The notes beneath the pieces were generated by a model, which ran no database searches, was not told where the DNA came from, and was given only the letters and a program-made list of their open reading frames with translations. The translations under genes and the position numbers were made by a program. This document shows, in pieces, positions 55,401-64,000 of a DNA stretch of 64,000 nucleotides (positions within the stretch are counted from its first letter, which is position 1; every line of letters begins with the position of its first letter). Origin of the DNA: Archivesica marissinica (Eukaryota; Mollusca; Bivalvia; Venerida; Vesicomyidae); contig CM026387.1 of the NCBI GenBank assembly GCA_014843695.1, positions 65,548,015-65,612,014 of the forward strand, given 5' to 3'.

Positions 55401-56965
55401 GATGACAAGGCAGACTGATGCTAGATACTGGACAGATAGTAAGGCAGACTGATGCTACATACTGGACAGATGGGAAGGCAGATTGATGCTAGATACTGGA
55501 CAGATGGTAAGGCAGACTTATGCTAGATACTGGACAGATGGTAAGGCAGACTGATGCTAGATACTGGACAGATGATAAGGCAGACTGATGCTACATACTG
55601 GACAGATGGTAAGGCAGACTGATGCTAGATACTGGACAGATGGTAAGGCAGACGTATGCTAGATACTGGACAGATGGTAAGGCAGACTGATGCTAGATAC
55701 TGGACAGAGATGATAAGACAGACTGATGCTAGATTCTGGACAGATGATAAGGCAGACTGATGCTAGATACTGGACATAGATGATAAGACAGACTGATGCT
55801 AGATACTGGACAGATGATAAGGCAGACTGATGCTAGATACTGGGTAGATGTTAAGGCAGACTGATGCTAGATACTGGACAGATGGTAAGGCAGACTGATT
55901 CTAGATACTGGACAGATGGTAAGGCAGACTGATGCTAGATACTGGACAGATGGTAAGGCAGACTGATGCTAGATACTGGACAGATGGTAAGGCAGACTGA
56001 TGCTAGATACTGGACAGATGGTAAGGCAGACTGATGCTAGATACTGGACAGATGGTAAGGCAGACTGATGCTAGATACTGGACAGATGGTAAGGCAGACT
56101 GATGCTAGATACTGGACAGATGGTAAGGCAGACTGATGCTAGATACTGGACAGATGGTAAGGCAGACTGATGCTAGATACTGGACAGATGGTAAGGCAGA
56201 CTGATGCTAGATACTGGACAGATGGTAAGGCAGACTGATGCTAGATACTGGACAGATGGTAAGGCAGACTGATGCTAGATACTGGACAGATGGTAAGGCA
56301 GACTGATGCTAGATACTGGACAGAGATGACAGATGGTAAGGCAGACTGATGCTAGATACTGGACAGATGGTAAGGCAGACTGATGCTAGATACTGGACAG
56401 ATGGTAAGGCAGACTGATGCTAGATACTGGACAGAGATGAATGGTAAGGCAGACTGATGCTAGATACTGGACAGATGGTAAGGCAGACTGTTGCTAGATA
56501 CTGGACAGATGGGAAGGCAGACTGATGCTAGATACTGGACAGAGATGACAGATGGTAAGGCAGACTGATGCTAGATACTGGACAGATGGTAAGGCAGACT
56601 GATGCTAGATACTGGACAGATGGTAAGGCAGACTGATGCTAGATACTGGACAGAGAGGCAGACTGATGCTAGATACTGGACAGATGGTAAGGCAGACTGA
56701 TGCTAGATACTGGACAGATGGTAAGGCAGACTGATGCTAGATACTGGACAGATGGTAAGGCAGACTGATGCTAGATACTGGACAGATGGTAAGGCAGACT
56801 GATGCTAGATACTGGACAGATGGTAAGGCAGACTGATGCTAGATACTGGACAGATGGTAAGGCAGACTGATGCTAGATACTGGACAGATGGTAAGGCAGA
56901 CTGTTGCTAGATACTGGACAGATGGTAAGGCAGACTGCTGCTAGATACTGGACAGAGATGACAGC
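40440..56965 (+). repeat. 34-bp satellite, about 455 visible copies over 16.5 kb
   Basis: The unit ctagatactggacagatggt, then aaggcagactgatg. Variants include gctgctag, ggtgctacat, actactgc, gatgggaagg and the insertion cagagatgacagatgg; these recur in the same order, indicating higher-order repeats. The 34-bp period shifts frame, so no long ORF survives. Near-perfect homogeneous stretches (for example 54440-55330) alternate with variant-rich ones. Confidence 0.97.
45928..46927. other. Assembly gap, exactly 1000 N
   Basis: A run of exactly 1000 N inside the satellite, that is, a placeholder. True array length is therefore unknown, and the two open frames that span it are meaningless. Confidence 0.99.
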
Positions 56966-57348
56966 TAGTAAGGCAGACTGGTGGTAAACACTTATAGAGC
57001 AGAGAGGACAGATGGTAAGATACATTGATGATAAACACGTATACGAGAGATGATTGATGGATAGAAAGATAGATAGACACCAGACAACTCACCTCTACTA
57101 ATTGCATGTCCTTGTCACACATAGCATTGACCCCATGAACTAACAAAACTTAAGTCTTCTTTTACAAGATCTAATTTATTCATGAGTACACTTAAAGCAA
57201 GATGTGTTTACTATAAAGTGCTTACAAAGCAGTATTGAAATCTCCCATAAAGACTATGTAATGCATCTTAACATGTTATGAGAGATTACCTGTTGACGAG
57301 GAACATTTTTTGCCTTCCCTGAAGGTGATGATTACACAGGTCTGACTG

Positions 57349-58015
57349 TACAGTTTAACCTGTCTTAAGCAGCCAGCCAAGGGAATTACAGAAAGTGGCT
57401 GCTTAACATAGCTTAAAGCAGCATTACATAGTAATAAAGGATGTTTTGGGTAAACTATAAATACTAGTGTGTGTGTTTACAAAAATTGAAATAGTCGCTC
57501 ATAAACGATAAAATTCCAATACATTTAAACCATCGTATACGCAAATTTGTTTATCAACACACGAAATGTAAACACGCACAGCGTGCCTGCGTGAAACAAC
57601 AGAGGATGTAGAAAACGTATATATTTTGAACATGAAATACTATCTATCTATCTTCCTCTAATATCGAACCCCTCGCAGGGATGTAGAAATGTCCCTAAAA
57701 GACTATAACAGGGGTATGAATCAACATATCAAGTAATTTAATTAAAAAAGACAACGTGGGACAAATGGGGACAATTCATTCCGAATGTAAACAAGTGCGT
57801 GACCGATCGACTCGGAAAGTCCTACTTTCGGTTTCGAGTTTGTTTTATCGCAAAAAAACAATGTTTACCAAATGAACATAAGCATACAAAGTATAATGTT
57901 AGAATGTGTAGCAGCATTGTATTATAATACAACAACATATTGGGAATCTGAAAACTGATTGCTTAATGCAGGTTGACTACTTAATAGAGGTGACCACTAA
58001 CACAGGTTTAATCTG
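57349..58015. mobile_element. MITE-S copy split by a 484-bp insertion
   Basis: The left half (tacagtttaacctgtcttaa... ggctgcttaaca) and right half (ttgggaatctgaaaactgatt... cacaggtttaatctg) match 58188-58370. They are separated by 57426-57909, which is flanked by a 9-bp direct repeat agcagcatt (57417-57425, 57910-57918). Confidence 0.65.
57426..57909. mobile_element. 484-bp insertion of unknown class in MITE-S
   Basis: Bounded by the 9-bp direct repeat. No clear terminal inverted repeats, ORF or tRNA head. A 9-bp duplication would suit a Mutator-like or other DNA transposon, but this is only inference. Confidence 0.4.
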
Positions 58016-58187
58016 GATAGTGAATATTGTTTGAATGAGTTGATACCAGTAAATGAATCTATACAAGAGACCATGGCAAATGGAAGTACCTTGGATTTTT
58101 TTGTTCAATTTTTAACTACCAATACTTTGAATAAAATATAGACAAAATAAATATCAAAATTAATAGAAGTTATATGTTATCCTTATA

Positions 58188-58370
58188 TACAATCAAACCT
58201 GTCTTAAGCAGCCAGTGCAGGGAATCACACAAAGTGGCTGCTTAGCACAGGTGGTTGCTTAATAGAGGTTAAATGTATAATAATAAAACATATTGGAAAT
58301 CTGGAAACTGGGTGCTTAATACAGGTTGGCTGCTTAGATAGAGGCGACAACTAACCCAGGTTTGACTGTA
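58188..58370. mobile_element. MITE-S, intact copy 1 (183 bp)
   Basis: Ends tacaatcaaacctgtcttaa and the inverse acccaggtttgactgta. It contains repeated ttaagcagcca / tggctgctta motifs in both orientations. TA at both ends. Confidence 0.78.
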
Positions 58371-58447
58371 TACTGCCACATTTATTGCGGATTGATGTTT
58401 TGTTCTTGGAGTTAACGACGCATCAACAGGTTATGTTACATGGTGAC

Positions 58448-58815
58448 TCTCCAGCTATTATTGGCGGGGCCCCTCTGAACAGTAGTTGCGGCATGTACAG
58501 GCACCCAGGTATAACCACTGCTCTCCAGCTATTATTGGCGGGGGAACACCCCGGGTGCCCCTCTGAACAGTAGTTGCGGCATGTACAGGCACCCGGGTAT
58601 AACCACTGCTCTCCAGCTATTATTGGCGGGGGAACACCCCGGGTGCCCCTCTGAACAGTAGTTGCGGCATGTACAGGCACCCAGGTAGAACCACTGACCA
58701 TCAGCAACCCAGCTGGATACCTCACATGACATCCCCAGTGGATTCGAACCTACACTAGTGAGAGACAAGTGATATGAATTCAATGACCGTAACCACTCAC
58801 CCACGATGGCCCCCT
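58448..58815 (-). mobile_element. SINE-E relative with triplicated internal segment
   Basis: On the minus strand the tRNA-like head gggggccatcgtgggtgagt has B-box GGTTCGAATCCACTGG. Body segment ctctccagctattattggcg, then ggggaacaccccgggtgccc, then ctctgaacagtagttgcggc, then atgtacaggcacccaggtat is present three times (about 105 bp; the outermost unit lacks the cccgggtg part). Confidence 0.75.
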
Positions 58816-58890
58816 TATTGCTAATAAAATTATTATTATAATTAACAACAGTCGCTAAAAACATGAACACAAATCCTAAATAAATGAAAT

Positions 58891-59072
58891 TACAGTGAAA
58901 CCTGTATTAGTGGTCACATCCATTAAGCAGCCAACCTGTATTAAGCAGCCAGTTTCCAGATTCCCAATTTGCTATTTTAGTATACATTTGACCTCTATTA
59001 AGCAGCCACCTGTGCTAAGCAGCCACTTTGTGTGATTCCCTTGGCTGGCTGCTTAAGACAGATTTTACTGTA
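58891..59072. mobile_element. MITE-S, intact copy 2 (182 bp)
   Basis: tacagtgaaacctgtattag and the inverse gacagattttactgta, same length and layout as the copy 520 bp upstream but in opposite orientation. Confidence 0.78.
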
Positions 59073-59074
59073 TT

Positions 59075-59635
59075 TAGAACCTGGAAGACATGGAATGTTT
59101 TATATATATAACAAAATCATCTACAAAAACACAAAATCATCAACAGACACATGAACATAAACAGTCTTCATTCAACCCATTAACGGAATTAATCATTTTC
59201 AATGGATATTTATCTTCTAGTAAAAAACAAGCACTGGAGAGACATAAGATACTTAAACAGATGACATAAATAATGCATTTCCTGGAATAAAATGGTGTTT
59301 GACATGCAAACAGCAAATTAATTCCAATTTAACATTTCACAGTTTCACAATAAACTAACAAATTGCATTTATAAAACGAAGTGCTGGAAATACATCAAAC
59401 ATTGAAAACCTGCTGCCTTCAAATCAATATTAGACGTAGCCTTTAAATAACATAAAAATAAAGTAATACGTTTATTTATACGGGAAATAGTTGTTTGGCT
59501 AAGTATTGAGAAACATTCTTGTTTTTGTACAATCAATTATCGTCAACCTTTGATTAGTCTGGGTGACATATCCACAAGTCATTTTATTCTTTGGTGTATA
59601 GAGCAAGTTATAGAAGATGCTATAATTCCAGACAC
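59075..59635. other. Unassigned AT-rich sequence
   Basis: No gene, tandem array or paired repeat recognised. Confidence 0.4.
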
Positions 59636-59639
59636 ATCC

Positions 59640-59785
59640 ATGGTTCTTTTACATGGCCGGTGTATAGAACTGGTGCACGCGATGTTGGTTTATAGTCCCA
59701 ACTAGTGAACGATGGTTGATGTTATTAATGTCAAACGGGGGATGAAACCTGTAATCCCTAGATTTACAGTCAAATATGTTAATAT
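59640..59785 (-). mobile_element. SINE-A, old degenerate copy
   Basis: ggttcttttacatggccggt through aacgggggatgaaacctgta to ccctagatttacagtcaa aligns with SINE-A head and body with many substitutions, so it is clearly older than the other copies. Confidence 0.65.
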
Positions 59786-59930
59786 TTAAGAACAATAGAG
59801 ATCTATCCCATGTCATAGTTTGCTGTCCACCAATCAAAATTCTATATGTACCATGGGATTACCAGTATTTGGCCATCTAAAGTTTTTCGGTGGTATTCAT
59901 CATCTATTACATCAGGTGAATTAATATTAC

Positions 59931-60194
59931 AGACGCTGGACTGGTAATCCAGGGATCGCAGGTTCGATCCCCCGTCTGACCCTAATAAAATTAACAGTCT
60001 TTCAGATGGGACGTTAAACCGAGGTCTCGTGTCAGTGCTGTACACCGTGCATGTAAAAGAACCAGAGGAGACTCTGGAATGGGTCTCTGTCTGTATCATG
60101 CACTATCCTCCAAAAATCTAAAATGACTAATCTCTTCAGGAGGTGTCGTTCATATGGGCAACCGGTAGCAACGATAAATAAACGTAAAACACAC
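59931..60194 (+). mobile_element. SINE-A, 5'-truncated, with perfect 14-bp target-site duplication
   Basis: Begins in the head near cgctggactggtaatccagg and ends gataaataaacgtaaaacac. It is flanked by tgaattaatattac at 59917-59930 and 60195-60208. Confidence 0.92.
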
Positions 60195-60208
60195 ACTGAA
60201 TTAATATT

Positions 60209-60865
60209 ACTATGTAAAGTGATTATTTTTGCATTTAATGGATTTGTCTAATCTCAGATTACATCACATATTTTAAAATAAAATACACTTTCACTCGCAT
60301 GTGATTTCAAAATGTCATCGGAAAATAAAGGACCCATTTTGAGCCGACCAATGAAAATTCATGTAACGGAAAAACTGATAACAGTTAAGTTACAAACAGC
60401 TAATAAACATTGGGCTTAGTAATATTTGTTACCTGCAACGGACGAATTTAACACCAACACATTATGATTACTGGTACTCCTCAACATGAGGTACCAATAA
60501 GTCTCGACATGGAGAGAAATGGCACTAAATGTGGCACACCATACTGTGTGGCTGGTTTTACTGGTACATCCATGTCCCTGACAGCCTGATATGCATTTGT
60601 CAATGCACTTGGTGAATAGAGACTACGGGTTGGAGTTGAAAACAAAAGATGAAACTGAATTAATTGTAGACAATAGTATTTTTTGAAGAAAATCTATAAA
60701 GGGAACAACATATTTGTACTGAGCTGTAGAATGTGTATGGCATTGTCACATGGCCTGCATAACAAAACAATGCCACATTATTTATTTCTATTTCTATTAT
60801 AATAGCAGATAAAACATACTGCTACTAATTCAGCATAACTGTTACTGAAATATTGATTGTTATAT
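60209..60865. other. Unassigned sequence
   Basis: AT-rich, no supported gene or repeat. Confidence 0.4.
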
Positions 60866-60889
60866 TATGTTATATTTCGGGTTTTACGC

Positions 60890-61115
60890 CTGCATTAGAA
60901 CCAATTTCAGGGTTTTATCGCCTGCGGGCAGTTTACCTAACACCTTTCCTGGGCAATGTCCAACGGTTAACCAGTACTTGGGTGCACCAACCTCCGTAAG
61001 AAACTGCCAACTTTTTCATATAAATGAGACACGGCCTGAGCGGGGCTCTGAGATATTAATTGATGTACTGGCTACACACTTTGTTAACAGAGAACAACAA
61101 AATGTTACCCAAGCA
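60890..61115 (-). mobile_element. SINE-G copy 2
   Basis: Shares gggcagtttacctaacacct, then ccaacggttaaccagtactt, then gtgcaccaacctccgtaaga with 40220-40320; the head side (gctctgagatattaattgatg) is diverged. Confidence 0.6.
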
Positions 61116-61152
61116 TGCTACCATTAGTTGCACCCTGAGTTCAGTTTTGTGT

Positions 61153-61284
61153 TAAGGAATGAATCAGATGGTTAATAGTTTCCATCAGGGGTATAAACTA
61201 CATCTGGCGTGGTTAAAGTGTGTGGAGACCGAAGTAGTTCATACCCTGATGGAAACTATTAACCCCGCGATTCATTTCTTATAT
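61153..61284. mobile_element. Palindromic MITE with ~50-bp arms
   Basis: ttaaggaatgaatcagatgg, then ttaatagtttccatcagggg is mirrored by the inverse at 61230-61282 around a loop of about 30 bp. Confidence 0.8.
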
Positions 61285-61744
61285 TTACATTAAATATTAT
61301 TTTCAGTGACACAAAGAAAAATGTAGCACACTTAAAATTATTTAGTCCAGAATTGGGTCTTCCCGTGTGTCGTATCTAGTAAATAGTTCATCCTTGGAAC
61401 AGAGTAAACTGTAAAAGACACCCCCACCATTGCTTGCGAGGAACGCTGCCCAACACTGCGAATGCGCATGACCGAAACTTTGAGTACGCATGTCAGCTGC
61501 ATATCATTGGTGAGGAAATTCATACAAAAATGAATACAACCAGGGCATATACACTGTACATCCATAGAACAAAATGCACTAGCGATGTAAATGCGGTATA
61601 ATGAATGGATAAAAATATGCCCCCGATTATAAGAATCATTGAAAATTCCCAACAATCTGCATAAAAAACTGCCAAAGTTTCATGCACCCAATACATTGAA
61701 GACAATCGCAGGGTTCATCCTTGTGGGAGACACAGGCAAAATAC
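61285..61744. other. Unassigned sequence
   Basis: A 105-codon minus-strand open frame (61655-61338) has no recognisable features. Confidence 0.35.
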
Positions 61745-61982
61745 TGTATTTATTTTACAACGATTACTAGGCAAGTTTTAACAACTTATATTAATCACTC
61801 TTGTTGGCGCGGATGAAAGCGTAAGTGTGGTCATTCGTGTGGGAGGAAACCGGAGTACCCGGAGAAAACCCACATATCCGACCTGGCAACCACCGTACCA
61901 TCTCACATACTTCCCGGTCTGAGGATCAAACCTGGGTTGCATTGGTGAGAAGCGAGCGCGCTAACCACTGCGCTAATCTGGA
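61745..61982 (-). mobile_element. SINE-F, full-length reference copy
   Basis: The tail tatttattttacaacgatta and body cactcttgttggcgcggatg, cggagtacccggagaaaacc, ggcaaccaccgtaccatctc, with the tRNA-like head at the right end (complement of agcgcgctaaccactgcgct). It contains one copy of the segment amplified at 21893-22340. Confidence 0.75.
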
Positions 61983-62285
61983 CAATCAACTATGTTTAAT
62001 AATTACTATGCACACATTAAAATCTCTTTATATGAAAAACTTGGTCGAACTAATGAAGATAAATACTCATTTAATATTACAATGATATTGATTAACAGCT
62101 ATTGATCAACAGTTAGTTATAGATCAACATCCACAACAACTAGTGATGCTAACTAAACAATTCATGAAAACACATATAAACATAATAAAAACCATAATAA
62201 AAATGGAAATACAGGTAGTTGTCTAGCACCGTAAAATGCAATCAGATCCAAGTATCCAAGCGTGAAGAGTTTTCGGCAAGAACGT

Positions 62286-62996
62286 GTTTTCACCTAACTG
62301 TGGGGAATAGCAAGTCGCGGTAGATCACGCGATATTTCACCCCCCATCTAACGGCAATGTAAATTAGCAATACATTTTACATGTACTATCAAAGTTGCTT
62401 TTTTGCTGATAATGGAGATCAGACAGGTAAATAAATGATGGAAACTTCAAACCTACCTCAGTTTTCACTAATATCATTATTCCCATTCATGTCACCATAT
62501 AAATAATATTTTTTAAAGAAATCAGCAAACTTTTTCCAAAATGACATACTTCATCTGCAACACCAATATATTTACGAATAAATAATGTCATCATAGTTTA
62601 CTGTTCCATGTTTATGCGTTTCATCCGTTACTACACACAAGGGGTCCTTCAGATCCATGTGTTGTCATAGACTCTCCAACTGATATTCATGGTTCGGTAA
62701 ACCTAGTTAATCTCTGTTGGGCACCATGTGATGTGTGCAATGGATGTGTCCGTTTACGGTTCTGCACCCAGTTAGAGTAATTAGGAGGGGTGACGAGTTA
62801 TTATGCCCAGTGTGTTGTCTAAGTCAAACTAAATGTTAGTGTTTTAGATACAGTATATAGACAAAATTTTGTCCAACAAATGAATTTTGAGTGAAAATGA
62901 TACATTAAGCCTGTTATTAAATTTAGTGTTCCTTATTTATATTGCTTTGTAAAAAAGAACTGTTGTTGTGGACAATTTCCACAGTTAGGTGAAAAC
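62286..62996. repeat. 18-bp perfect inverted repeat pair 675 bp apart, possible TIR element
   Basis: gttttcacctaactgtgg (62286-62303) is perfectly inverted at 62979-62996. The interior has no ORF. No target-site duplication is evident, so element status is uncertain. Confidence 0.45.
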
Positions 62997-64000
62997 TAAT
63001 GATGTCATTACGGATTATTGGGAGCGAGGTTCCTCCGTTGTATCGACTTTTCTCAAAAAGTAAACAATCAATTTTATTCGAGATTTTTATGACTGAAAGA
63101 TAAAATGTTGTTTACCGTATTCAGTCACTTGAAATTGTTTGCAGTGTATGAACATTTAAAATATAATATAAAGAATCTGTTATGTACTACATCGCCGGAA
63201 ATCAGTAACGCCGGGATACTGTCAAACATGTACTGTAAATCCTGTACTGTAAAACATGTATATAAACAGGTAGTGCAGTGGCATAGCAGGCCATGAATTG
63301 ATGTATCCCCCCCTGATATTATTGAGGTTTGAACACATCTGGTGAGCTCTAGTGTATTTTCAGAAGCAATATTTTGGTAAAATCACAAGCAAACTGGCAG
63401 ATCTTTACAATAAATTCTTAAATTTTTAAAATATGTCCTCGATAATCAAGTCATTCACATAAATTTGTCCCAAGGTTAAACGTAATTCTTCACACACTTT
63501 CCAATTAGAACATTCTCAACAGTACATTATCACAACATAAGCAATTGAAATACGACTGCATGATTTCATGTGGGGAAATAAAACAACTCCAGACAAAATA
63601 ACAGTTCCTGGAAATTAAATAGCAGAGATTCACATGAACCTAAGTCTGTATGTGAACATACACGAGCGTGTCATACAGACAGAATACATGCTACAACCAT
63701 AGTATTCAAATATAATTCCTTGGAGAGTGGAGAGAATTTCAATAAGCTATTATAGCTTCCAATTCAATCCACTAGTCATTGTAAATATCAGAATAGTGCC
63801 GCTGGGTAGGCATTCTGCATACAACTGAACACTACAGGGTACCACAAATCTGGATCAATCCCAAAACATAACTGCCTAGAACAGGTAACACTAAATGACA
63901 GACAATAGCATAGCACTGTAACAATAACATACAACATAACTAAAGGAGAACAACCCCCTCCCCCGACCAGATCCCCCCATCCCTCTACAGAACAATAACA
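62997..64000. other. Unassigned AT-rich sequence
   Basis: Only short spurious open frames; nothing pairs with the rest of the window. The extreme end is C-rich (acaaccccctcccccgacca). Confidence 0.4.

Noticed and set aside
40440..56965. Centromeric satellite
   Set aside because: A 34-bp array of unknown genomic distribution; nothing in the window shows centromere function, so only a satellite is claimed.

Overview
The window is a eukaryotic, probably molluscan (most likely bivalve), AT-rich stretch. It holds one recognisable split gene in a landscape dominated by short interspersed elements, foldback DNA elements and tandem repeats. The lineage is inferred from general character: many tRNA-headed SINE families, palindromic MITEs, a jockey/CR1-type retrotransposon tail, and long GT-AG introns. 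No species-diagnostic sequence was identified.

Gene content. The plus strand carries the 3' part of an AMPK-related Ser/Thr kinase that I identify as a HUNK (hormonally up-regulated Neu-associated kinase) orthologue. Seven exons (3182-3237, 4463-4616, 6576-6703, 12578-12670, 18422-18693, 19269-19467, 30173-31041) join in phase through canonical GT-AG junctions. They encode 589 residues, from the Asp of the catalytic loop to a TAA stop. The N-lobe exons lie upstream of the window. I see no second protein-coding gene; almost all other ORFs are SINE-derived or products of tandem repeats.

Region by region. 1-3181: intronic sequence with a tandemly duplicated SINE-A block interrupted by a truncated non-LTR retrotransposon. 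3238-30172: HUNK introns. These contain minisatellites of 66, 61, about 44, 13/17, 34-38, 42, 43, 46 and 60 bp, nested SINEs with target-site duplications, TTAA-ended foldback elements, and TA-flanked MITEs. 31042-40440: downstream sequence with more MITEs and SINEs, a 36-bp x 34 minisatellite, and a (TG)n(CGTG)n microsatellite. 40440-56965: a satellite of about 16.5 kb with a 34-bp unit and higher-order variants, containing a 1000-N assembly gap. 56966-64000: more MITEs and SINEs, otherwise unremarkable.

Recurrent theme. At several loci the tandem unit is visibly a piece of a neighbouring mobile element, such as a MITE terminus or a SINE body, or of an exon-intron junction. The window looks like a set of snapshots of dispersed elements turning into minisatellites inside the introns of a kinase gene.
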